A DNA stretch of 64,000 nt from Metabacillus idriensis. GTDB lineage: Bacteria > Bacillota > Bacilli > Bacillales > Bacillaceae. Location: the NCBI RefSeq assembly GCF_009674765.1, contig NZ_WKKF01000008.1, positions 1-64,000 of the forward strand. The letters run 5' to 3'. Positions 27,288 through 36,423 of the stretch are shown here, one piece after another; the stretch's first letter is position 1; each line of letters opens with the position of its first letter. Both the position numbers and the translations under genes were made by a program. The notes under the pieces were generated by a model. The model did not search any database. It worked only from the letters and a program-made list of their open reading frames with translations, and had not been told where the DNA came from.

Positions 27288-28767
27288 ATTGTAGATCCTC
27301 CTCTGATTTAATCTCAGTTCGTTGTAGTTCCTTTTTTATCTTGCCTTGATGCATCACAAGAACACGATCACTCATAGCAAGAAGTTCAGGGATTTCTGAT
27401 GAAATGACAAGTATGGCCTTGCCGCTAATAGCTAATTCTCTAATAATGTCGATAATTTCTGTTTTTGCTCCAATGTCTACACCAATTGTTGGTTCATCAA
27501 GCAATAAAACGGTTGGGTTATTTGCTAACCATTTTGCAAGAACAATTTTTTGCTGATTTCCACCTGACAATAGGCCTGATTTTTTAAAGATATCATCCGT
27601 TTTAACATTTAACTTTTTGACAAGTTGATTGCTTATTTCATTTGCTTTTTTGTTATCAATAAACAATCCTTTGTTCACTTTAGATAAGATTGGTAGAATC
27701 ATATTGTCTTTCACACTATGTTCTAGAACCAATCCTTGCACACGTCGATCCTCGGGAATTAATGCAATCCCTGAGTCTATTGCATCCTTAGCCGAATTAA
27801 TTGAACGTTTTTGACCATCAACGTAAATTTCACCACTGTCTATTGAGTCAATTCCAAATAAGCAACGAACTAATTCCGTTCGGCCACTACCCATCAATCC
27901 AGCAATTCCTACTATTTCTCCAGGTTGTATTTTAAGATTAATATTTTGAACCTTATCTCCAGCGCTTACATTTTTCACCTCAAAAATCGGCGGTGCTTCT
28001 TTCGAGTATTCCCTCTCCTGATATTCAAAGGCTTGGTCAAATTCTTGTCCTACAATATGCTGAATAACTGTATCAAGATCAGTTTCACTACAATCCTCGG
28101 TTGTAATATATTGACCATCACGCAAGATCGTGATGCGATCACAAATTTCGAAAATTTCATCCATTCTGTGAGAAATATAAATAATCGCATAACCCTTTGC
28201 TTTTAATTGATTGATGAATTTGAATAATACTTCCGTTTCCGTTTGAGTTAACGAAGAGGTCGGCTCATCCATAATCAATATTTTCGCTTCCTGAGATAGT
28301 GCTTTTGCAATCTCAGTCATTTGCCAATAGCCAACTCCTAGATTTTGAACAACATCAGATGGTCTGATATCAACCCCAAGTTCCTTTAATAGAACCTCTG
28401 TTTTCTTTTCACATTCTTTATCATTTAAAAGCCCAAGTGATGTCTTATCTTCTCTCGTTAAAAAGATATTTTGGGCAACTGTAAGGGTTGGTACTAAGCT
28501 AAACTCTTGGAAGATCATTGAGATCTTATTTGCCTTTGCGTCATCAAAGCTTTTAATGCTTACAGGTTTTCCTTCAATTAAAATATCTCCACTATCTGCT
28601 GTATAAACGCCAGTAAGGATTTTCATTAATGTTGATTTTCCTGCACCATTCCCACCCATTAAGGCATGTACTTCTCCTTTTTTCACTGAAAAGTTGACCT
28701 GGTTTAGGACCGTAATACCATTAAACGCTTTATTTATATTCTTCATTTCAAGAATAGGTTGATCCAT
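27268..28767 (-). CDS. ribose-type sugar ABC transporter ATP-binding protein
   Basis: A 499-residue protein with two fused ATPase domains, as in RbsA, MglA and XylG. The N-terminal half has Walker A GGNGAGKST and Walker B ILIMDEPTSSL. The C-terminal half has the degenerate Walker A of this family (GLMGSGRTE), signature LSGGNQQKIVLAKWL and LLLDEPTIGVD. It energises uptake of the sugar captured by one or both binding lipoproteins of the operon. Confidence 0.95.
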   Translation of the reverse strand: MDQPILEMKNINKAFNGITVLNQVNFSVKKGEVHALMGGNGAGKSTLMKILTGVYTADSGDILIEGKPVSIKSFDDAKANKISMIFQEFSLVPTLTVAQNIFLTREDKTSLGLLNDKECEKKTEVLLKELGVDIRPSDVVQNLGVGYWQMTEIAKALSQEAKILIMDEPTSSLTQTETEVLFKFINQLKAKGYAIIYISHRMDEIFEICDRITILRDGQYITTEDCSETDLDTVIQHIVGQEFDQAFEYQEREYSKEAPPIFEVKNVSAGDKVQNINLKIQPGEIVGIAGLMGSGRTELVRCLFGIDSIDSGEIYVDGQKRSINSAKDAIDSGIALIPEDRRVQGLVLEHSVKDNMILPILSKVNKGLFIDNKKANEISNQLVKKLNVKTDDIFKKSGLLSGGNQQKIVLAKWLANNPTVLLLDEPTIGVDIGAKTEIIDIIRELAISGKAILVISSEIPELLAMSDRVLVMHQGKIKKELQRTEIKSEEDLQYAIQGF

Positions 28768-28822
28768 TGTTTGTTCACCTTCCTTTAGTTATAGAGGCTA
28801 TAAGAACCTGATAGCCTCTATA

Positions 28823-29989
28823 TTATTTCCATCCATCTTTCACAGTAGAAGGAGCTTCAACTCCATAAATTAATTTCCAAGCATCAAGAACATTTTCTTT
28901 TGTTACTTCGATAGCAGGAGAAGCAACATAAGGAGGAGCTTCTTTACCTAATAGGGCATATCCTGAAAGAATGGCTTGTGCTACACCTTGATCATAAGGT
29001 AATTGAGCACCTAGTCCTTGAACGATTCCATCAGATGCGATTGAAATCGCTACATTTGTACCTAAATCAACTGTTGTCACAACTAAGTCATCTCTTCCTG
29101 CTGTACGAGCCGCTGCCATAACACCCTCAGCTGGTACATCCCAAGGAGCGAAAATACCATCGATGTCTGGGTTTCTTGTCAGCATCGCTGAAGCAACATC
29201 TTCTCCTTTATTCGGGTCCGTTATTCCACCTTGTGCTACGATTTCAATGTCAGGGTATTTCTCTTTGATTGTTGCTTCAAATGCATCTGATCGGTTTTTG
29301 GTTACAAAGAAGTTAACATCGTGATAAACGATACCAACTTTCCCTTTACCACCAATTTTTTCTGCCATAATGTCCGCTGCTAGAGCACCGTTTCCATAGT
29401 TGTCACCTGAAACAATACTGATGTAATCCTTCCCTGCTTCAAGACCTTCTGCTGCTCCATCCATGAAAACTAGCTTAACGCCTTGTTCTACTGCTTTTTT
29501 ATAAGCTGGTGCAGTTGATACTGCATCAACAGGAACAGAAATCATGATATCTGGATCTTTCGCTAAAACTGTTTCAATATCGTTTACTTGTTTCTCAGCC
29601 TTAAATTGTGCATCTGTTACAGCTACAATTTCAATTCCCATTTTTTCAAATGTGTCTTGCATTGCTCCAACAGCTGCATTCATATAATCTGTGCCTGAAT
29701 AGTGCATAACAATTGCTGCTTTATAATTACCGTCCTTAATTTTTTGAAGCTCTTCCTCAGTTAACTGTAAAGATTTTGCAGAAACGGCTTGTTCACCATT
29801 TGGTCCTTTATCTAGAACTTCTATATCTGGAATCTCAGGATTTATTGTTAGGGGCCCTGATTCAGAGAGGTAATTTTCATTTTTTTCTGTGCTTCCTTCT
29901 GTTGTCTGAGCTTCTTCCTTATTTCCACATCCGATTATTACGCTAAAAACTAGTAACAATAACACGGAAAGTAATAAATTCTTTTTCAT
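28823..29989 (-). CDS. sugar ABC transporter binding lipoprotein (copy 2)
   Basis: A 388-residue lipoprotein with signal peptide MKKNLLLSVLLLLVFSVIIG and Cys21, then a ribose-type binding fold nearly parallel to that at 19983 (shared GIEIVAVTDAQFKAEKQV and ETVLAKDPDI, CKxGYHD-type VGIVYHDVNFFVTKNRSDAF). ATG 29989 follows GGGGG. It is the first structural gene after the LacI regulator, and three TGTAA-N4-TTACA palindromes lie between them. Confidence 0.93.
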   Translation of the reverse strand: MKKNLLLSVLLLLVFSVIIGCGNKEEAQTTEGSTEKNENYLSESGPLTINPEIPDIEVLDKGPNGEQAVSAKSLQLTEEELQKIKDGNYKAAIVMHYSGTDYMNAAVGAMQDTFEKMGIEIVAVTDAQFKAEKQVNDIETVLAKDPDIMISVPVDAVSTAPAYKKAVEQGVKLVFMDGAAEGLEAGKDYISIVSGDNYGNGALAADIMAEKIGGKGKVGIVYHDVNFFVTKNRSDAFEATIKEKYPDIEIVAQGGITDPNKGEDVASAMLTRNPDIDGIFAPWDVPAEGVMAAARTAGRDDLVVTTVDLGTNVAISIASDGIVQGLGAQLPYDQGVAQAILSGYALLGKEAPPYVASPAIEVTKENVLDAWKLIYGVEAPSTVKDGWK

Positions 29990-30085
29990 TTCATAACCCC
30001 CAAATTTTTCAAGTACTTTAATCTTTTGTAAGGTACAACTAACGTTTTTTACAACCACCTCCTTTAAAGTTCAATTGACGGAAAT

Positions 30086-30103
30086 TTGTAATCGTTTACA
30101 AAC
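30086..30103. promoter_or_regulatory. operator or cre site before the sugar operon (1)
   Basis: TTTGTAA-N4-TTACAAA, a perfect palindrome 97 bases upstream of ATG 29989. It also fits the loose CcpA cre consensus. Confidence 0.65.
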
Positions 30104-30180
30104 CAACCGCAATTCGAAGCTATAAATTAGCGCTTCTTAACTTATAGAGAAAATGAATGAAATCTAATTTCTTTCTTTAT

Positions 30181-30198
30181 TTTGTAATCCATTACATT
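30181..30198. promoter_or_regulatory. operator-like palindrome before the sugar operon (2)
   Basis: TGTAATCCATTACA core. It lacks the central CG of cre sites, which favours the cognate LacI protein as binder. Confidence 0.5.
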
Positions 30199-30262
30199 TT
30201 CTTTATAAAAATAAACTTTTCATCCCTGTTTACTGGGTTTAAAAGTTATGAGTGAACTGATA

Positions 30263-30280
30263 TTTGTAACCGATTACATT
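30263..30280. promoter_or_regulatory. operator-like palindrome at the end of lacI (3)
   Basis: TGTAACCGATTACA core (30265-30278). It overlaps the stop codon region of the regulator gene. Confidence 0.5.
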
Positions 30281-31292
30281 AAGCGTGTAATGATTTATTG
30301 ATCTTTGAGCACGATTCTCTTATGACAAGACTGTCATCTAAAATATATTGAGTTTTCTCGATTTTCTTTTTATCCATTAGCATGATTAATAGTTCCATCG
30401 CTTTAGACCCTATTTCAAAAGCTGGTTGTGAGATTGTGGTCAAAGCAGGCTCGAAAATAGACGAAAAATGAATATCATCGAATCCTATAACCGAGATGTC
30501 CTCAGGTACTCTAAGGTTCATTGTTCTTATGGCTCTAATGGCACCCAAAGCCATTTCATCATTCGCTGCAAATACTCCTGTTGGCATTCTATTGAGGGCT
30601 AAGAACTTCTTCATTAAATTAAATCCGCTTTCATAATTAAAATGACCTTCTTGTACTAGTACTGGATCTACTGCTATGCTGTACCTTGCCATCGCCTGGT
30701 AAAAACCCTTTAATCGATCCTGTCCTAATACACTATCAAGTGGCCCAGAAATAGTTCCTATTCTTCGGTGTCCCAACTGAATTAAATATTCTGTGGCCTT
30801 TCTAGCACTGCTAACATTGTCAATTGAAATGGTTGGAATAGAAGAGCCTTCAATATATTCACAGGCTAGTACTACAGGAAATTCATTAGCCATTTCTTCG
30901 ACAATCTCTGCTTTCATCTTTGCTGTTAATAAGATCATTCCGTCTGCTTTTTTCTGACGGAGCATATCCAAATACCGACTTTCCTGTTCACTATCATTCC
31001 CAGCATCACCAAGTAAAACTTGGTATCCGTTAGCAGATGCAAGATTTTCTATTCCTCGTAGAACCTTTGAAAAGAAAGGATTAGATATATCCGGAATCAC
31101 AACAATCACTGTTTTAGTTTCTGACGTCCTTAGCTGCCGAGCTAAAACATTTGGATGATAGTTTAATTCTTTAATGGCTCTTAATACTTTGTTAATTGTT
31201 TCCTCTCTTACAGTATCCGGCTTACTTATGACTCTAGAGACTGTAGCAGTAGAAACATTTGCCTTCTTTGCAACATCTACGATTCTAACCAT
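30279..31292 (-). CDS. LacI-family regulator of the sugar operon
   Basis: A 337-residue repressor with helix-turn-helix and hinge IVDVAKKANVSTATVSRVIS and NYHPNVLARQLRTSETKTV, then a sugar-binding core (PDISNPFFSKVLRGIE, GVFAANDEMALGAIRAI, ISVIGFDDIHFSSIFEP). It lies directly upstream of the operon on the same strand. Three TGTAA-N4-TTACA palindromes between it and the first structural gene are likely binding sites. A cre-like site (31330-31344) upstream of its own start suggests carbon catabolite control. Confidence 0.93.
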   Translation of the reverse strand: MVRIVDVAKKANVSTATVSRVISKPDTVREETINKVLRAIKELNYHPNVLARQLRTSETKTVIVVIPDISNPFFSKVLRGIENLASANGYQVLLGDAGNDSEQESRYLDMLRQKKADGMILLTAKMKAEIVEEMANEFPVVLACEYIEGSSIPTISIDNVSSARKATEYLIQLGHRRIGTISGPLDSVLGQDRLKGFYQAMARYSIAVDPVLVQEGHFNYESGFNLMKKFLALNRMPTGVFAANDEMALGAIRAIRTMNLRVPEDISVIGFDDIHFSSIFEPALTTISQPAFEIGSKAMELLIMLMDKKKIEKTQYILDDSLVIRESCSKINKSLHA

Positions 31293-31329
31293 CTAAGACT
31301 CTCTTTTCTATTAACTTATTAATGCGGAA

Positions 31330-31344
31330 TTGTAAACGCAATCA
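31330..31344. promoter_or_regulatory. cre-like site upstream of lacI
   Basis: TTGTAAACGCAATCA fits the CcpA cre consensus WTGNAARCGNWWWCA at every position. It lies 38 bases upstream of ATG 31292. A second palindrome, AGTGTTTACACT, lies at 31469-31480. Confidence 0.6.
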
Positions 31345-31510
31345 TTTTCGTATAGAAGTAATGTATTGCTTGTTTACTTCTTAGTTATATCTTACCGGTT
31401 ATTGAAAATCGAAAATACATGGTTAAATTAATTTTTCACCATGCATTTTTAGTGTAGATGAAGGGATGAGTGTTTACACTTTCTCGGTTGGAAATTATAG
31501 GTTTTAAACA

Positions 31511-31537
31511 ACAAAAAACCCACAGAAATCTGAGGGT
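31511..31537 (-). terminator. terminator of the binding-protein/two-component operon
   Basis: On the minus strand an ACCCTCAG...CTGTGGGT stem is followed by TTTTTTG, 17 bases past the stop of the gene at 31554. Confidence 0.85.
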
Positions 31538-31553
31538 CAAGGAAAAATTTTAA

Positions 31554-32939
31554 TTATCTCAACAAATTATTTACAGCCTCATCAGCCTTCGTTAATGCTT
31601 CTTCAACTGACATTTCCCCTAGTTGGGCATCGTGTAAATAACCGGTTACAACACTTTCCCATTGTTCTTCCTGTGGGAAAAATGGACGAGCTTTTGCTGT
31701 CTTCATTGCTTCATTTACTGCTTCGTATCGGCGAAATTTCTTAACATCAGTTCCCGCAACTTCCACTTGCTTAAGAGTTGGAACTAAATAGGAAGAGAAT
31801 CGGACTGGATCTCCCCCACCCATCTGAGCTTGTCTGACATCATTTTGTTTACTTTCTAACCAAACCATAAATTTAAACGCTTCTTCTGGATACTTTGACG
31901 TTCTAGGAATAACAATTGACCAGCCAGCAAGATGTGGAACAGATGCTTTCATTGCAGGCGTTTGGACAAATTCCCATTGGCCAACAGTATTAGAATTGGC
32001 CCGATCGTCTACCTTATCAGCTGCCCAAGACCAGTGAATAGCCATTGCAACGTTTCCTTCAGAAGCATCAGCTGATACTTCTGAAAAGGTATAATCATTT
32101 ATACCTGGAGGAGAAAATTGCAGTAGGTCAATCCACGTCTTTGTCGCCTCTATGACTTCTGGAGTTGATAATGATGAGGTCATCTTATTCCAATCAATGA
32201 CATCTCCGCCGTTAGAATAGACAAATGTTAACCATGTATGCACATTGCCGAACCCTTCACTAGCTTGTCCAGCCCAGCCATAAATTTTTTTCCCGTTCAC
32301 CATTTTTCCATTAAAAAATTTAGCCACATCACGAAATTGTTGCATTTTTTTGGGTGGAGATAAGTCATACCCGTATATCCCTTTAAACTCTGATTTCAGT
32401 TTTTCATCCTCAAATAAATCGGATCGGTACCAAAGGATATGAGGGTGTATCGTCTGTGGCAATCCATATATATTGCCGCCCTCACCATATCCACCGTTTT
32501 CTCCATTCCATTGTGTAAGAGCTAGTGCTCTTGGCAAAAAATCTTCCGTATATACTTTGTTTTTTTCTATATAGGTTTCTAAGGGTAGTAAGCTATTTGT
32601 AGAGACTAGTTCCGGCACCCAGTTGTAATCAACATTAAAAAGGTCATAATTAGCATTACCAGCGATCGAAAGAGCTAATTTTTGAAAAATCATGTCACGC
32701 CCAACTAACTCAATATTGACAGATACTCCTGTTTCGTTCTCATATTCTTCCGCTAACTTTTGGGTTACCTCTCCCCATGTCGTATTAAGAAAAACACCAT
32801 TTAAGGATATCTGTTCTTTCACTTCGACTTCTTTATTTTCTTCTATAGCCTCTTCTTGCTTTCTTAATTGTTGACTGCAAGCGGTTAAAATAATAGAACT
32901 CACAATAATAAAAATCAAGAGAGTATAGTGCTTAGTCAA
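31554..32939 (-). CDS. extracellular solute-binding lipoprotein, family 1
   Basis: A 461-residue lipoprotein. The signal peptide MTKHYTLLIFIIVSSIILTA precedes Cys21. The mature part follows the maltose-type binding fold (WGEVTQKLAEEYENETGVSV, NYDLFNVDYNWVPELVS, YPEEAFKFMVWLESK). No permease or ATPase gene is nearby. It follows a YesM-type kinase and YesN-type regulator on the same strand and precedes a terminator. It may deliver ligand to the kinase sensor domain or serve a transporter encoded elsewhere. Confidence 0.9.
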   Translation of the reverse strand: MTKHYTLLIFIIVSSIILTACSQQLRKQEEAIEENKEVEVKEQISLNGVFLNTTWGEVTQKLAEEYENETGVSVNIELVGRDMIFQKLALSIAGNANYDLFNVDYNWVPELVSTNSLLPLETYIEKNKVYTEDFLPRALALTQWNGENGGYGEGGNIYGLPQTIHPHILWYRSDLFEDEKLKSEFKGIYGYDLSPPKKMQQFRDVAKFFNGKMVNGKKIYGWAGQASEGFGNVHTWLTFVYSNGGDVIDWNKMTSSLSTPEVIEATKTWIDLLQFSPPGINDYTFSEVSADASEGNVAMAIHWSWAADKVDDRANSNTVGQWEFVQTPAMKASVPHLAGWSIVIPRTSKYPEEAFKFMVWLESKQNDVRQAQMGGGDPVRFSSYLVPTLKQVEVAGTDVKKFRRYEAVNEAMKTAKARPFFPQEEQWESVVTGYLHDAQLGEMSVEEALTKADEAVNNLLR

Positions 32940-32963
32940 TTATCTCCCCCCTTTAGCTAATTA

Positions 32964-34649
32964 TTATTCCTCATGTACTGGATGCCGCACGATCACTCTA
33001 AAGCCTTCATGATGCTCTTCATCAACTTTTATTCCATACTCAGTTCCAAAATGAAGTTGAAGTCGTTTATGAACATTTTTTAATCCAATTCCATGATGCA
33101 CATGATTTGAATTTCTTTCTTTGTCCAATTTGTTACTATTCAGTCCTGGTCCATTATCTTCAATAATAAAGATAATGTCCTGTTCAATGCGTTTAACTTT
33201 TAACAGAATTTTCCCCTTACCTTCTGGCAAGTTACTAATTCCATGCTTAATACAATTTTCTACGATTGGCTGAAGGATTAACTTAATTACTTTTAATTTT
33301 AAAATCGTTGGATCTACCTGAACAAATACCTTAAATGAACGATTACTTCTTAGTTTTTCAATGTCTAAATAATTCTTAGCATGCTCAATTTCTCTTTCAA
33401 CCGTTGTCCATTCGTTATTATTATTTAAACTGAATCGAAGTAAGTTAGCTAATTTCGTTACCATTAGTGCAATATTTTTTTCATCTACCTTTTCTGCTCT
33501 CCACTTAATTGCATCTAATGTATTATAGAAAAAATGTGGATTTATTTGATGATTTAATGTTTGAAGCTCAAAATTTCGCTTATCTGATTCCATCTTTTTT
33601 GTTTGTACAATAAGTTCAGACATTCCAGTAATCATTTGGTTAAACCCGCCAACAAGCTGACCAATCTCATCTTTTCTAGACCTTTCCATTCGGAAATGCT
33701 TCAATACTCCACTTCGTACTTTTTCCATATGTGAGACGAGATCCTTAATAGGTAATGTAAAATTACGAACAATAATAACAAGATAGGTCGAAATAATGAA
33801 TATACTGGTTATTACAAGCCACAAAGTAAAGTTTTTTATTTGTTCAATATTTCCTGTAATCTCTTTGTTTGGCAGGGCAGTGATTAGTTTCCATCCCTGC
33901 TTATTTAATTGAGTTTCAGCTGTATTCCAATCCTCTTCTGGTACAAATTTTTCATTATAAAGCATTGAGTTTTCATTTGAAATAATGTTCTTATCTTGAT
34001 CAACAATTAATGTTTTATAGTTTTTAAAAGAAGAAGGGAAGGTTAATTCCTCACGAACAAATGAATCAGGAATTTTTAAAACAATAACACCAAGTGGTTC
34101 GTAATAATAGGATGAACGAACCGCTCTTATATAAGTAAAAACTGGCTTCTTTGAAGATTCATCCCAATAATGGTACCAAACCCCTTTTTCTTTCAAATCA
34201 AAGGCTTTTAACATCAATTCCGTACTTGGCTTAAAATCATTTCCATTTATTAGCTCCAAATAATTTGGATAATCCTTCATTTGTTTTGGAAAGACATATA
34301 CTCCGTACGTCCCTTTTAACTGGGCAATAAGTTGACTGATCCGATTGATAAAAGCTTTTTCTTCTTCATAAGATGTTGGCGGATGACTTTGCAATAGCTT
34401 CTGTAACTGGATGGATGTCACCATTTTTTCTGATTCAACTTCTGCATCTTTTAATAAACGATTAACCTGCTTTTTATTCAATTCTATATTGTCTTGAAGA
34501 AGCTTAGAGGTAACCGTTTCTAACTGAGACTTAGATCGATCATATGATAAATAACCTAACAATGCTAATGGAATAATGATGGATAAGGCAATAAAGACAA
34601 ACATTTTGTTAAATAAATTATCTTCTATTCTTACCTTTCTAAATTTCAT
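32964..34649 (-). CDS. YesM-type sensor histidine kinase
   Basis: A 561-residue membrane kinase. It has a first membrane segment near residues 13-31 (MFVFIALSIIIPLALLGYL), an extracellular sensor of about 240 residues and a second segment near 276-296 (FTLWLVITSIFIISTYLVII). HAMP, a His_kinase domain with QTLNHQINPHFFYNTLDAIK and an ATPase domain with PIVENCIKHGI and EDNGPGL follow. Such kinases usually sense carbohydrates. The ATG overlaps the stop of the response-regulator gene by ATGA. Confidence 0.95.
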   Translation of the reverse strand: MKFRKVRIEDNLFNKMFVFIALSIIIPLALLGYLSYDRSKSQLETVTSKLLQDNIELNKKQVNRLLKDAEVESEKMVTSIQLQKLLQSHPPTSYEEEKAFINRISQLIAQLKGTYGVYVFPKQMKDYPNYLELINGNDFKPSTELMLKAFDLKEKGVWYHYWDESSKKPVFTYIRAVRSSYYYEPLGVIVLKIPDSFVREELTFPSSFKNYKTLIVDQDKNIISNENSMLYNEKFVPEEDWNTAETQLNKQGWKLITALPNKEITGNIEQIKNFTLWLVITSIFIISTYLVIIVRNFTLPIKDLVSHMEKVRSGVLKHFRMERSRKDEIGQLVGGFNQMITGMSELIVQTKKMESDKRNFELQTLNHQINPHFFYNTLDAIKWRAEKVDEKNIALMVTKLANLLRFSLNNNNEWTTVEREIEHAKNYLDIEKLRSNRSFKVFVQVDPTILKLKVIKLILQPIVENCIKHGISNLPEGKGKILLKVKRIEQDIIFIIEDNGPGLNSNKLDKERNSNHVHHGIGLKNVHKRLQLHFGTEYGIKVDEEHHEGFRVIVRHPVHEE

Positions 34650-36193
34650 TTTCCGTACCTATACTCTTTGGGTGTTTGACTTGTTCTTTTTTTAAAAATA
34701 GTACCGAAATGCTGTAGATTTTGATAGCCTACAGATTCCGCTATCTCATATACTTTCATACTTGTTTCTCTTAGGAGTGTTTTCGCTTTGTTAATCCTCG
34801 TCTCTGTTAAAAAATCCATATATGTTTGTCCAGTTACTTTTTTAAACAACTGACTTAGCCAAACCGGATGTAAGGATAGCTCGTCTGCGATTATTTGTAA
34901 GCTCAAATCCTCCATGTAACTAGAATGAATCATTTGAATGGCTCTTTCAATGATTGAATTGGTAGCATGTGTTGAAACCTCATGACCCACACTCGTTAAA
35001 TACTCAGATAAGACCTCTTCATATTCTTCTAATGTGGTACATTCATCAACCTTTTCCCATACACTCATTGGAATATCTTTAAGCTCCTTTGAGGTTTGTT
35101 CACTTATACTTGCAAGGATTTGTGACAAGTAGTTTAATGTTTTTCGTGTGATATCGTCTCTTGATCCAAGACCATCAAGTAATATGACCTGTTGAAAGAA
35201 AACCTTTAACACTTGGCGAATGCTATCTTCATCCCTATTTATTACTAATGATGCTAAATGGCTAGCAGCGGTAAGATCTGTAGACATCAGATGATCAGTT
35301 TTTGCAAAGTCCTCGCGATTCGTTAAAGAGCTTATTTGAAATTCTTTTAGTGTAGAGCTGTAAGCTGCATGCATCTCCTCAAATGACGATACTTTTGTGC
35401 TAATGCCTATTGCTAACTCGATATTTTGATATTCCTTTACCTCTTTGTGAATGGACCTAGCTATTTCCTCAGAATCTTCAATATTTGTTAATAATACCCA
35501 TCGATTTTTAGGGTCTTTAAAAAGGAGTGAGTGCATATGATCTCGGATAACATCTTGCATAATATTTCCTATCACAAAAGTCTTTAAGTGATTTTCTTCT
35601 GTAAAAGGTTTCCCGTCAGGATAGCCCTTTACATCAAAAATAAGGAGTGAGAAGGATTTATTCGCTATCCAATCAATATTCCATAAACACAGTCTATGAT
35701 AGAGATGTTCCTCAAGAGGTGTTCTTTTCAAACAAAATTCGACTAAATAGTTATCCCTCATAGAACGTGTTCCAATCTCTTCAAATGACTTCTGCTGCTC
35801 AGTATACTGAAGTTGTTCTTTTTCCTCTTTTATCATTGAAAGAGTCCTGTTTACTTTTTCTGTAAACTCCTTTGTGCTATATGGTTTCAATAAATAATCA
35901 ACTGCACCGAACCGTATACTTCTCCTTGCATAATCAAAATCACCGAAACCGCTTACAACTATAACCTTTGGTTGGTAGTCACTATTTACAACCTCTTCAA
36001 CTAAATCAAGACCAGATATACCAGGAAGCATAATATCAGTAATAATTAGTTCAGGATAGTGTTTAAAAATGACCTCTCTTGCATCTTCCGCATTATTTGA
36101 AGTATGCAATTCTACTTCAACATTTAGAGAATCAATAGCCTTTTTCATTCCCATTAAGGAATCTGGCTCATCTTCAATTAATAACAACCTCAA
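34646..36193 (-). CDS. YesN-type response regulator with AraC DNA-binding domain
   Basis: A 515-residue regulator. It has a receiver domain (LLLIEDEPDS; phospho-acceptor Asp in LIITDIMLPG; Lys in LLKPYS), a long middle region and a C-terminal AraC-type domain (LSLQIIADELSLHPVWLSQL and RINKAKTLLRETSMKVYEIA, VGYQNLQHFGTIFKKRT). The start is TTG 36193, seven bases after AGGGG. It pairs with the kinase at 32964. The likely targets are its own operon or carbohydrate genes, but no site was identified. Confidence 0.94.
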   Translation of the reverse strand: MRLLLIEDEPDSLMGMKKAIDSLNVEVELHTSNNAEDAREVIFKHYPELIITDIMLPGISGLDLVEEVVNSDYQPKVIVVSGFGDFDYARRSIRFGAVDYLLKPYSTKEFTEKVNRTLSMIKEEKEQLQYTEQQKSFEEIGTRSMRDNYLVEFCLKRTPLEEHLYHRLCLWNIDWIANKSFSLLIFDVKGYPDGKPFTEENHLKTFVIGNIMQDVIRDHMHSLLFKDPKNRWVLLTNIEDSEEIARSIHKEVKEYQNIELAIGISTKVSSFEEMHAAYSSTLKEFQISSLTNREDFAKTDHLMSTDLTAASHLASLVINRDEDSIRQVLKVFFQQVILLDGLGSRDDITRKTLNYLSQILASISEQTSKELKDIPMSVWEKVDECTTLEEYEEVLSEYLTSVGHEVSTHATNSIIERAIQMIHSSYMEDLSLQIIADELSLHPVWLSQLFKKVTGQTYMDFLTETRINKAKTLLRETSMKVYEIAESVGYQNLQHFGTIFKKRTSQTPKEYRYGK

Positions 36194-36368
36194 TCTTTTA
36201 CCCCTCCATTCAGTGGGAAATTACATATATATTAACTAGAACCGTTTTAGTGGTCAATTAAAATAAAAATATGTTCTAGAATTGATGAATTTATGGGGAA
36301 ATTTGGATGAAGCAATTCACTGATTTAAATAAGAATAACACTGGGGTTTAGTCCTTATTAGAGAAGAA

Positions 36369-36393
36369 CCAGGGCTTATTTAAAAAGCCTTGG
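36369..36393. terminator. hairpin before the gnd relic's 3' side
   Basis: CCAGGGCTT pairs with AAGCCTTGG (one mismatch), downstream of the relic gnd stop on the minus strand. The T-tract is poor. Confidence 0.45.
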
Positions 36394-36423
36394 ATTCCTA
36401 CAGAATACTATTTCTTAACAAAC

